64,000 bases of DNA from Corticium candelabrum (Eukaryota > Porifera > Homoscleromorpha > Homosclerophorida > Plakinidae), in the NCBI RefSeq assembly GCF_963422355.1, contig NC_085101.1, positions 186,501 through 250,500 of the forward strand, written 5' to 3'. Both the position numbers and the translations under genes were made by a program. Under the pieces are notes generated by a model. That model made no database searches. It saw nothing but the letters and a program-made list of their open reading frames with translations, and was not told the origin of the DNA. Shown here in pieces: positions 14,836 to 24,644 of this stretch. The first letter of the stretch is position 1. Every line of letters begins with the position of its first letter.

Positions 14836-17206
14836 ATGTTTACAGGTCCAAGTCGAATGTCACCCAGTGCCACCACTCTGTCCCAAGTTGAGTCGAGCAC
14901 TGCTTTCCCTCCTGGTGATACTGGAGCACTGTTGAAAGCAAACCAGAAGTTACGTGACTTGGATCCGACACGTAAATACCAATTGCTTACATCTGAGCCA
15001 AATCTTGATCCTTCCTATTACCCAAAGACGTACTGTGCTGTTTCTAAACAATATCGCCACTTTACACCAAGCTAGTTTAAGAAATATCCTTGGCTCTATT
15101 ACAGTCATGCAGAGGATGGGGCATTCTGCCGAGCCTGTGCATTTTTTGCTCCAGAGTTACTTGGTGGACATTCTACAGGTCAGTTCGTGACTGCACCTTT
15201 TAGAACATGGCAAAAACTATCTGACAGGACGCTAGCTCATGGCAAGCTTGATTACCATCTTGCTTCTCTGGCAAAGATGAGTGCATTCTTGGATTGTTAT
15301 AGTAACCCATCACAAGCTATTGACACAGTGCTTGTATCCGAGGCTCGGAAGCGGATGGAGGCTAACAAGAAAGTGATTTCGTCTCTGTTAAAAATAGTTT
15401 TGCTGTGTGGAAAACAAGGCATAGCGTTTCGTGGTCATCATGATGATTGTTTCAACTGGGAGGATACTGAGTATGAACACTCAAACCCAGGGAATTTCAT
15501 TGAGCTTGTATGCTTTAGGGCTGAAACTGACAATATTCTCTCTGAACATCTCAAGAACTCTCCAAGAAATGCTAGATACACATCCAAAACGATTCAAAAC
15601 GAATTGATTGAAGTGGTTGGAAAGTACATCTGCAACGAAATCATAGCAGAGGTAAAGAAGAGCAAATACTACACTGTCATTGTTGATGAAGTCACTGATA
15701 TTTCAAACAAAGAGCAGCTCTCAATTTGCCTTCGCTACGTTTATTATGGTACTGTGAAGGAAGTATTCATTGCCTTTGTCTCAGTAGAAAGGATCACAGG
15801 AAAGAATATTGCTGCAGCAATTTTAAACTGGATACAGACAGTTGGATTGTCACCAAGTGATATGCGAGGGCAGTGCTACGATGGAGCCAGTAACATGTCT
15901 GGAGCAAGATCAGGATGTAGTGCTGTTATTCAACAGCAAGCTCCAAAGGCTGCCTATTTCCACTGTGCTGCTCATCGATTAAATCTTGCTGTAGTGTCTG
16001 CATGTAAGATCCAAGGATTCATGAATGTTGAGGCATACATCGGAGAAATTGCAAGGTTCTTTGCATTCTCTCCCAAAAGGCAACGACTGTTTGATAAGAC
16101 AATGGATAAATTCCTTCCAAAAGCCAAGGCCCGAAAGCTCAAAGACGCCTGTAGAACAAGGAGGGTTCAACGTATTGATTCGTACACAGTCTTTCTTGAG
16201 TTGTTACCAGCACTTCACACATCTCTGCAAGCTATGGTTTCTCCAGGACAACACAGACTTTGGTACTGATTGGGGCTGGGATGGCAATATAATCACAAAG
16301 GCGAATGGCTATCTGTATCAGCTTCAGTCGCCTTCTTTCTTAGTTTGCTTCAAGATTCTCCTTGAAATTTTGCAATGTCTCAAAGGCCTCACAGGCAAGC
16401 TTCAAATGCAAACATCTGATGTCATGTATGCCTACAAGCAGGTTCAGTCAGTACGTTTAATCCTACAGAAAATGAGAGAGGACTGTGTCCAAGAATTCAA
16501 TAAAATCTTTGCCGAAAGTCTTAAGTTAGGACAAGATCTCCATGGTGAAGATTTTGAGTTGACCAAACCGCGCATTGCAAGGCGACAGTCTCATTGAAGC
16601 AACATTGAAACATGCAGTGCAGAGCAGTATTATGGTGTAACCATGTACAGTGAGTTCCTATCTCATGCCATAAGGGAGCTTGACAACAGATTTTCTGGAA
16701 ACCAGTACTTGGTTCACGGCTTGCTTCATTTGGTTCCAAGTAAGGTTGCTTCTGAATCTCATGATGACTTTCCAGAAACACTCAGTCAAGCTGCTGATTA
16801 TTTCAAAGACGACTTGCCTCATCACAACATGCTTTCCATTGAGTATCGAATGTGGGTCCGGAAATGGAAGTGTTCAGATGAAGTTCCAACAAAGCTTGTT
16901 GATGCACTCAAATCATGTGATGAGATTCAGTTTCCTAACATATTCGTTTTGTTGAAGTTGACTTTAACGCTTCCAGTCACCACTTGCGAGTGTGAGAGAA
17001 GCTTTAGTCAACTCAAACTGATTAAAACCTGCAGAAGATCTACAATGACAGACGATCGATTAAATGGATTGGCAATCATGAAAATAGACAGTGATCGATG
17101 TGAAAGAATTCGGAAATCTCCAGAAGCACTAAATCTACTTGTGAACTTATTTGCATCATTACATCCTGGGAGAATGAAGATTGCTTTTGTTCTAGCTGAT
17201 CAATAA
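14836..17206 (+). pseudogene. hAT transposase (TTF zinc finger, DUF4371-like core, hAT dimerisation domain), broken
   Basis: Similar in layout to the ZMYM1-like/TTF-type hAT family. The N-terminal region runs to the TTF-type finger (YYPKTYCAVSKQYRHF, then GAFCRACAFFAPE). The central RNase H-like part has YYTVIVDEVTDISNKEQL and the CYDGASNMSGARSG motif followed by FHCAAHRLNL. The C-terminal hAT dimerisation segment has LPVTTCECERSFSQLKLIKT. Three lesions: TAG at 15073-15075 (Trp or similar in the finger), a frame change near 16200-16265 just before DWGWDG, and TGA at 16595-16597 where relatives have Arg, again consistent with CGA to TGA. The stop at 17206 is the natural end. Nuclear cut-and-paste enzyme by family; not functional as read. 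Confidence 0.85.
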
Positions 17207-17357
17207 TTTCACGTTGTTAACATGTAAAATCATTTAATTCCACTGTGTACATTGTACTAAACATTATGTCTTAATTAATGTATATAGTATTATATGTATG
17301 GCATATACAGAGCGGAATATAGGAAATTTTTTGTCCAGACAAACAGGTTTGCCAAAG

Positions 17358-17402
17358 CCACGCCCATTTAGACCACGCCCATTTAGACCACGCCCATTCT
17401 AA
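17358..17402. repeat. Short tandem repeat, unit ccacgcccatttaga
   Basis: Three consecutive copies of a 15-bp GC-richer unit within the hAT interior. Confidence 0.85.
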
Positions 17403-17755
17403 CAAATTTTGACCCCGCAAACAACACTTTATTTCTATTATTTGACATATATACAAAGCATGACAATAACCAGAACAACTTTGAGGCAACATACCTGCAA
17501 AGCAATCTTTTATTGCGTTACAATAAAGTGAAAAAATTATGGAACCTCAAAAGACAAACTTGAAAGTGCACTATAATGAGACAATAGCAGAACATTAACA
17601 GGGAAACCTAGCACAACAATGTGCAAAATTGTATTCAGTCAGACCTTCTGGAAAACTATTTGTAGACGCGGTCCTAGAGGATTATGCCACATGTCCCAGT
17701 CATCTAAACTAAAGCTGCTAGTGCTATCGTCTTGGGTCAACTCTCCAGTTTTCCT

Positions 17756-18264
17756 TGCTCAGTATTGCTTTCTGAAACCTTGATTAGGACAGCAGTTGGT
17801 CTTGCATTGTTCCCACCACAGCCGAGTAGCGGCGTCAGCGTGAAAGTCTTGAAGTGATGGTCCTTCATGGTATACTTCCATAAGGTCAGACAAGGTGGTG
17901 TTGCTCATGCTGGTGTGCCGGTCTTTCTTGATCAGTTTCAGCGATGAAAACATCCTTTCAACATGTGTGGTAGTTAAGGGGAGACTAATACTATGTCTGG
18001 ACAGGTGTGAACTATGTACCACACAGACTCATAGCACACCTTGCTGATGTGCAGATATTTTCTAGCATAATGGACTACCTCCTCAACATGAAGAGCAAGA
18101 ATATTAACCCCTTTGCTTTCTAATGGTTTGGCAAAATGAACAGCAAGCGTTTTTACAGCTTCTCTAACCTCTGCATTATCATCAACGTTTTTGTCTTCAC
18201 TATCTTGCTCAGAAGTTTGAACATTAGGTTTTTCTTTGCCATGTTTGGCTGTCAAGAAAGGCAA
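17756..18264 (-). pseudogene. Second hAT transposase fragment, C-terminal part
   Basis: On the minus strand, 18264-17990 reads a Glu/Asp-rich stretch then VEEVVHYARKYLHISKV. After a frame change near 17990 it continues LPLTTTHVERMFSSLKLIKK, DRHTSMSNTTLSDLM and DAATRLWWEQ, a clear hAT C-terminal dimerisation domain, ending at 17759. It resembles the ZNF862-like hAT branch more than the plus-strand neighbour does. The N-terminal two thirds are missing, so this is a truncated, frameshifted copy nested in the 14124-19431 element. Confidence 0.7.
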
Positions 18265-19094
18265 TTATATGACAAAGCAGTTTTGGTGTCACACCAACCT
18301 AGTCACTCCTTTTTTTTATTATCAAGGCATAATAAATCGGTATTCACCTTTTCTGCAGTTACTTAGTGTGCTGACAGAATAGTCTGCCAAAAGGCTCTTT
18401 GAAAGAAACCGTTTAGGATCTTTCCAGAAGGACTGGAATTTTCAAAGAAACAGCAGTCACTGCTATTTGACAATGACAAGAAAGAAAACATTCACAAATC
18501 AGGGTGTTTGATTACCGTCTTGGGGACGATGTTTCTACCAATTCATGTCCTCATATTTGGTGCTGTGCTACACGCATTCTAGGTGAAAATTTGTATTTTA
18601 CGGCAACTGGTGTCTCAGTAACCCGTCTCACCACTTCACACAAAAGCATATATACTGTCTATGACCCCATGAGTGTGAACTTTGAAAATCTGTAATATCT
18701 CTGCTGTTTTTTTGGACCTTCCCTGATGATCTGGAATGGTTAGAAACCACAAGATCTGGCATCTGTTTACTAAATTATTTAAGCCCTTCCTACAAAGGAA
18801 ACCAAAAGATAACACTTTTTTCATATCAAGGACATATTAGCCAAGTACAAATGGTTATTATCCAATTATCTAGTGAGATCAAGGGATCATCAACTGGAAC
18901 CACTTAAGATAATTGGTGTAACATGCTCTAATAAGCACACCTGGTGTGACCTCTACCTCATTACTCGCTTCCCAGTTCAGGCTTACTGGGATAGTAGATA
19001 TGTACCCCAAGAAAACATACTCTCTGATAGTGCACATAGTCTGACTTATGAGTGTCCGAATCATGCCATTTGGATGTGACCGTTCTAGTAGCCA

Positions 19095-19180
19095 ATGTCC
19101 GGACAACACAATATATGGCCGGACATGGACTTGTTTTGACCGGACATGGACTTGTTTTGACCGGACAATGTCCGGTGTCC
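19095..19180. repeat. Minisatellite, unit ttttgaccggacatggactt
   Basis: Two to three tandem copies of a roughly 21-bp unit; GGACA/TGTCC pairs make the end of the tract self-complementary (ggacaatgtccggtgtcc). Confidence 0.8.
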
Positions 19181-19434
19181 GGGCGTTATATTCCCTCAGC
19201 ATATATAAATAGCCTTAGATTGAGATAGCTAGCTTGCTGCTACCAGCTGGTGCAGCTAGTTCTTGTTTCTGCTAGGGAATTATTTGGAATTGGTTTTTTA
19301 CGCCCAAGGGAGACAGCTCCAAAGTTCTTAATTATTAAAGTGACTGAATCCTAACAAAAGTAGGCGAAGTAGGCGTGGTTAAAATTTTGTTTTATAGACC
19401 CCTCCTTTCTCAATTTCTGAATCCGCCACTGTAT

Positions 19435-19775
19435 ATAGATAATATGAACCAAAGCCAGACATCATTGGTGAATCCTTCCAACCCCCAAAATGTACTAGAA
19501 TTTTAAAAACTTTTTCCCTAAAAAAACAAATAGATGTAGGGATTGTATAAAAAGTAATAGAAACAAGATCTATAGATAATATGAACCAAAGCCAGACATT
19601 ATTAGTGAATCCTTCCAACCCAATAAAAGTAAAATGTAGGGAATGTGGTTGGAAGGATTCGCTGCTGATGTCTGGCTTTGGTTCATATTATCTATAGATC
19701 TTGTTTCTATTACTTTTTATACAATCCCTACATCTATTTCTTCTTTCAGGGAAAAAGTTTTAAAATTCTAGTTTG
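19435..19775. mobile_element. Foldback (hairpin) element, copy A
   Basis: The arm 19500-19622 is almost the perfect reverse complement of 19648-19770 (blocks tctatagataatatgaacca, gccagacat, gaatccttccaacc, gatgtagggattgtataaaa), with a spacer of about 25 bp. A third partial repeat of the outer arm lies at 19435-19490. No coding capacity. Copies of the family occur at 21424-21690 and, more diverged, at 51449-51772. Confidence 0.85.
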
Positions 19776-21423
19776 GTAAGTTTTTGGGAGTGCGAAATCA
19801 CAGCCTACTCCATTAATTAAACAAAGATTTTATAGCCTAACAAAAATACACATTTTCTAAACCATACTTGGTCTACATGTATAGTCTCATATCTCGAGCA
19901 TGTGGATCTTAGGTTTACAGTGTACTTGCAAATATGCTAAGAGCTATGCAATGTTTGTGTATAGGTGGTTTGAATCAGACGTTACATTTAGTTGCAATAG
20001 TACCACTAGTAAGTATGAAGCTGTGTTCTACTTGCTTCAGAGCTACGAGCATATGTGCATGTAGTTGTGTGTGTGTGTGTGTGTGGGGGGGGGGTAGATT
20101 GAAGAAGGAGTTTATGCAGATGATTAGCTGTTAGCTCTCCTGGTTGTCTACAACAATTTCTAGATGCATTCTTGCATAATTTTTAAAATTTGTGTCCGGT
20201 GGGATATGAGTATTAGTGTTTAAACAACTAAAGTTCTTGGTGTGGGCAACAAAGCAAGCTCGCATTTCCATTGATGGTCATGCATCACGTTACAGAATGT
20301 TGATGAGTTTGTTATCCAGACCACTTAATTGAAACGCAAGATTCGGTTAGATAGACTTGTCACTACTATGAGAATCGAGATGCTAGTTTCAACAGCGTCA
20401 CCTTTTTCTTCGTCATCATTGCTGTCTAGGTGTCATTGAACGCTACACGCACACGCCACATTTGCGCACGTGCACGTGACCGAACGTAAAAGCTTCTACA
20501 CGCGACCGGCTTGTACACAGTACGAGGTCTTCGATTTGCGGGAGCTTGCTCTTAAATATAATACGGTAGCACTAGACAACTGCAAAAATATTATCGTAGG
20601 CCACACCTCTAGGCTCGTAACAGACGTCACATTCCGAGCGTTGCAAAGTCGACATTTTGTGATGGAAGCGAGTCGAATTAATTTGCTTTTGTCATAATTC
20701 AAATGCTTGAAGGCGTTGGTGTTCCAACTACGGCAAGTAGAGGTATATCGTGTCTGCGATTGCGATGACGTTCACCGTCACTTCTAATTAATTAACTACG
20801 AGCACTTCTTGCGTTTGCTCGTGCGATTCAAGAGCGCGATTCTTTGCCTAGCTGTAGGCTTTCAGGTTTGTCAACCACGAAACGTGTCAAGAATTCTTGT
20901 CGCCTTGTTGTACACGTGTACAGTACCCTAAACTGCTTCAAGCAACGTAGCAAGAGCTTGTGATTGGCTGCCTGGCTATTGTTTGATAACAATTGCTTAC
21001 AACAATTGCGGTTGAACGTAAGTAGGGTAGCAGGTTCAAATCCATTCTAGAAATCTTTTTTCTTAGATGTTTCTTTTTTCTATCATCAAAAGAATACAGG
21101 TCGGCTTATTCTACGTCGTTTCCCAAAGTTTTAGCTTTAGATATGCTGTAGTCAAGGAGTTATGCGTGACGAAGAAGAAGAAGAAGAAGAAAGAAGACAA
21201 AATCCAGCGAAACCTCCGAAATTGATGAGCGATTTTCTCCTTCTGAAGACAAGCTGAGATCAATTCAGAAGTAGTCAAGCGTAGTTGAACTTGTAAGGTT
21301 TTCTATCCGTCGTTTTCAAGATATTTAACCACATTTTAAGGTGATTTCTGAAGGTCTAAAATATGACCACGCCCACACAACCTGATCAATCCCTACATAC
21401 AGGGTACTACCGTACCCTGTGAT
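19776..21423. other. Unassigned interval
   Basis: No gene recognised. It holds a short (GT)n-G tract at 20065-20096, a (GAA)n run at 21171-21195 and a CpG-richer stretch at 20400-20900 with open frames on both strands that match nothing I recognise. Confidence 0.4.
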
Positions 21424-21690
21424 AATGTAGGGAAAGGGGGGGGGGTTGGTTGGAAGGATTCACTAATGCCAGACATCATTAGGGAATCCTTCCAACCCCC
21501 AAAATGTATATATAATGTAGGGAAAGCGGGGGTTGGAAGGATTCACTAGCTAATGATGTCTGGCTTTGGTTCATATTATCTATAGATCTTGTTTCTGTTA
21601 CTTTTTATGCAATCCCTACATCTTTTTATTTTTTCAGAGAAAAAGTTTTAAAAATTCTAGTTTGGTAAGTTTTTAGGAGCGCAAAAGCGC
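21424..21690. mobile_element. Foldback element, copy B
   Basis: Repeats the copy A arm (ggttggaaggattcac, gatgtctggctttggttcat, caatccctacatct) and ends in the same agtttggtaagttttt. Its left arm is shorter than in copy A, so it is a truncated or rearranged copy. It contains a short G-run at 21435-21446. Confidence 0.8.
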
Positions 21691-22589
21691 GCAACATATA
21701 CCATATACCTAGGGTGTACATGTCTTCACTAGGGCCTGTACGTCTTTTCTAGGCATGTCTAATGTATGTAACAGCTTTCGTTAGACATGATTCAGAGGTA
21801 GTATACTCAAGCTCAAGTGGTCTCTAGGCTAAGTCTACCGGGTAGATACGGAACCATGGTATCCTAGCGCACGTTGCACGAATGTAGATCTTAATTTTTA
21901 GTGTCCTTGCATTGCTCTTTCCTCTGTGCGTGTATAATTTAATATGCAAAGGCAGTTGGAATAGAACCTGGCCCAGTACTCAAAGCCAAAGATTATCACA
22001 TACGGGATAGAGCGACGCCCCTGTTATCGGACACCATCAATCATCGGACAGCCGTGCAAGAAGTAAACGAAGTAAGACTGAGCTTTGTTACAGCCCACAG
22101 TAAGAAGGATTAGTAAAGACTGTGATTCCAGACGCGGGACATCCAAAGGCTTGAAACGGTTATGCTAGGACGGTAAACATGATCCTTCTCTGCGACCCCG
22201 TTCATCGGACACCACCATCATTCACCCGACACGACCTCCCCCATGAAAACGCAAAGGCAATTCTGCAACTTCGTAACTGAGATAGGTTTATAGGTGACTA
22301 GCTAACACAACAACACTATCACTGTCTCCATTTGCTACTCTCCAGTAGAGATAGCGCACGCTCATTGAGTCGAGGTAACGCCTGTGACGAAAAATTCTGG
22401 TCCGGCCGGATCAGTTTTAGCAGCCAAATCTGGTCCAGCAGTGCCAAAATTAGTCTGCAGGTAAATTTTCGCGCATGCGCGTGATTTGAATTTGTGGGAG
22501 TACAGTACGCACAACAGCGTTGTGCTCACCGTTACTGTATGGAAAGCGATAGCGGCCTTTTAATAGACGATGTCTATAAGTATCTGGTG

Positions 22590-22597
22590 GAGGGGAC
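22590..22597. repeat. Left target-site duplication of the Merlin element
   Basis: gaggggac, identical to 24524-24531 on the other side of the element. Confidence 0.85.
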
Positions 22598-22835
22598 GGA
22601 TCATATAAAGAATGCGCACCACCGCTCTAAAACGCGCCAAATAGGTGGTGCAAAGCGTGCTCAGCCATGTGTTGATTCTATTAATATAAAATACCCGTAT
22701 ACTCTCTTTATCAGTCACGATTTAGGTTTTGTCCCACCATTAACGTTGCAGGTGGCGCAATAAATGCAGGTTGCTTACATAAACCAACAGAACAGGAGTG
22801 GCTACGGCTAATTTGCAGAGAGTAGACTTCCGTTC

Positions 22836-22975
22836 TTGCGTACGCTAGTTACCTGCCTTGTTCGCGGGAAAATTATGTCGGCTGCTGATATTTACGTAAG
22901 AGTGCCTGAAGTCTGCTTTGGTCCCGATCCACACTGTGATGTCATCGATTTCATGCAGCGTCTAGGCTTTCTTTC
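22836..22975 (+). repeat. Duplicate of Merlin exon 1 inside the left inverted repeat
   Basis: On the plus strand this codes MSAADIYVRV...CFGPDP...DVIDFMQRLGF, a diverged copy of the first transposase exon. It faces the real gene and loses similarity after FMQR. It is present because the inverted repeat extends into the coding sequence. Confidence 0.8.
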
Positions 22976-23182
22976 AACAACAACGAAGCTGCAACCCAAC
23001 CCTCTATCAATTAATATTAATCCCATCCGGGTAACTACACATTTGCAAAAAAAGAGAACAAGGTTTTCTTGTCAGCTTTTTGCGTAATTACCTACTACTG
23101 TTATAAGACAAGTTGAACTTACTATTACAACACAACTGTTTAGGTTAAACTGCAACGCTAGAAGAAGTTGAGAGACACCTAG

Positions 23183-24254
23183 CTAGGGTACTGGATACCA
23201 CTGGCTGATATCCAACGTGATGGCGGCAAAGGCTGCCGCGTGAGTTACGCCATGACGCTCCCGCCACATGAATTGATCCAAATATGACGGCAGCATATGG
23301 CGATGGCACCCTTTCATTTTTTCAGTTTTGTTTTCTCTCGATTCCAATATGATTCAATATGTTGAGTGTGTACTCCAGTGCCAGGGTCCACAAAATTTAA
23401 AGAGTGGTTAACTGTCCTGTGAGCTGCCACCAGGGGGAGTGTGTTAATCCGATTGTACGCTCTCCATTCGTCAGAATGTACTATTGTGCCAGGCAGTACG
23501 TGTTGTGCTACGATCCGTAAAAGTGTCGCAGCATCTCTTCTTGGAACTATTTCCATGTAACCCAGTGCTGGCTGCTGTGTTACATCAACAATTCCAAAAA
23601 CCCACACTGGGTCACGTGGTGCTCTTCCTCTGTGATGCTGTATAATTTCACAGGATAACTCTTAACAGTCAACAGTGTAATGTTCAATGCAATTACCTTC
23701 GGTTTGTGGGAAAAACAGGATTCGTCTATTTCAACAACGTTGGACTGAACTGGACCAATGCCACCAAGTCTAATAACATTTTGTTGGGGTTTCCACGAGC
23801 ACACATCTCTTAGGTACTGGTACATCTGGATGCCAGTGACTAGAGATACTTTACAAAGATCCTTCATTTGAGACACAGGTGTCTCAAAACACCAGTGGTA
23901 GATTACAAGTAACCAAGTTGTCAAAGGAACATTTGATTGTTGAAAAAATGAATCACATCGAACTGAACTATAATAAGAATTTCTGTTTATAGTAATATAA
24001 TGTTTTTAGGGTACCACATCTTGCAAACTTAAAAATTACCGTTGCATTCTGCAGTTTTTTTCAGGACATCTCCAAATATAACCGTCCTTGCATCTTTTAA
24101 ACGATTTTATTGCCATGGCCACACCATGACAGTTGTTGCATTGTTCTTGCCTTGAAATAAGTCCTCGACGCTGCATGAAATCGATGACATCACGCTGTGG
24201 ATCAGGACCAAAGCAAACTCCATGCACTCTTGCGTAAATATCAGCAGCCGCCAT
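23183..24254 (-). pseudogene. Merlin transposase, three exons, single-base frameshift near the C-terminus
   Basis: Exon 1 is 24254-24040 (MAAADIYARV; zinc-ribbon cysteines CNNC...CPEKNC), exon 2 is 23967-23697 and exon 3 starts at 23637. Phases fit (2, then 0), with GTAATT donors and attatag and atacag acceptors. The catalytic triad is visible: VVEIDESCFSHKPK, IVHSDEWRAY and HIESYW. Exon 2 to 3 joins FSHKPK to HHRGRAPRDPVWVFGIVD, exactly the family pattern. Translation stops at 23314, in ctgaaaaaatg. With one more A in that run the frame would continue MKGCHRHMLPSYLDQFMWRE to a stop at 23183-23185, which is the expected family C-terminus. So this is either a 1-bp deletion or a homopolymer sequencing error. 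Without it the protein would be about 310 aa. Confidence 0.85.
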
Positions 24255-24523
24255 AATTTTCCCGCGAACAAGGCAGGTAACTAGCGTACGCAAGAACAGA
24301 TGGCTACAGTACTCTCTGCAAATTAGCCGTAGCCACTCCTGTTCTGTTGGTTTATGTAAGCAACCTGCATTTATTGTGCCACCTGCAACGTTAATGGTGG
24401 GACAGACTGATAAACAGAGTATACGGGTATTTTATATTAGTAGAATCAACACGTGGCTGAGCACGCTTTGCACCACCTATTTGGCGCGTTTTAGAGCGGT
24501 GATGCGCATTCTTTATATGATCC

Positions 24524-24531
24524 GAGGGGAC
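24524..24531. repeat. Right target-site duplication of the Merlin element
   Basis: gaggggac, identical to 22590-22597. Confidence 0.85.
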
Positions 24532-24644
24532 CTACTCTTCACGGCTTACCGTGCAATCAGAAGAGAAAAATCAGGAGGAAAGCCGAAAAAATTACAGTTA
24601 GAGACGGAGAGCTTTATTACAAGATATTTTCGAGTGTCAAGAAG

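Larger units (their letters stand above)
14124..19431 (+). mobile_element. hAT transposon with nested material
   Basis: The left end cagtgacggattcagg at 14124 pairs with the reverse complement of the right end at 19431 (cagtggcggattcaga). Both ends also carry a ggggtctata block about 25 bp inward. The CAGTGGCGGATT-type start is typical of hAT elements. The flanking 8-bp sequences (gtgcacac on the left, tatataga on the right) do not match, so no target duplication is preserved, or one end belongs to a related copy. It holds a plus-strand hAT transposase pseudogene and a second, minus-strand hAT fragment. Confidence 0.7.
22598..24523 (-). mobile_element. Merlin (IS1016-like) DNA transposon, about 1.9 kb
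   Basis: Bounded by a perfect 8-bp duplication (GAGGGGAC). Both ends begin GGATCATATAAAGAATGCGCA or a one-base variant. Inverted repeats of about 365 bp (22598-22970 and 24163-24523) include the promoter and the first coding exon. The transposase gene is on the minus strand. An 8-9 bp duplication and a DDE transposase related to IS1016/IS1595 define the Merlin superfamily. Confidence 0.9.
22539..24644 (+). pseudogene. Integrase-type (KRBA2/Ginger-like) first exon split by a Merlin insertion
   Basis: The first part, 22539-22597, reads MESDSGLLIDDVYKYLVEGT. Skipping the Merlin element and one copy of its duplicated target, 24532-24644 continues in a shifted frame as KRKIRRKAEKITVRDGELYYKI and meets a GTACGT donor at 24645. 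The YL.EGTY / KR.IRRKA / V.DGELYYK pattern is the N-terminal signature of KRBA2-like and Ginger-type proteins that carry an H2C2 finger and an rve integrase core downstream. I could not find those downstream domains before 27940. A frame change of one base lies near 24550. The call rests on pattern recognition over about 55 residues. Confidence 0.45.

Noticed and set aside
14116..19439. An 8-bp target duplication of the hAT element
   Set aside because: gtgcacac and tatataga do not match; I kept the element call on inverted ends and gene content only.
21030..21060. tRNA B-box-like ggttcaaatcc
   Set aside because: Isolated motif with no cloverleaf around it.
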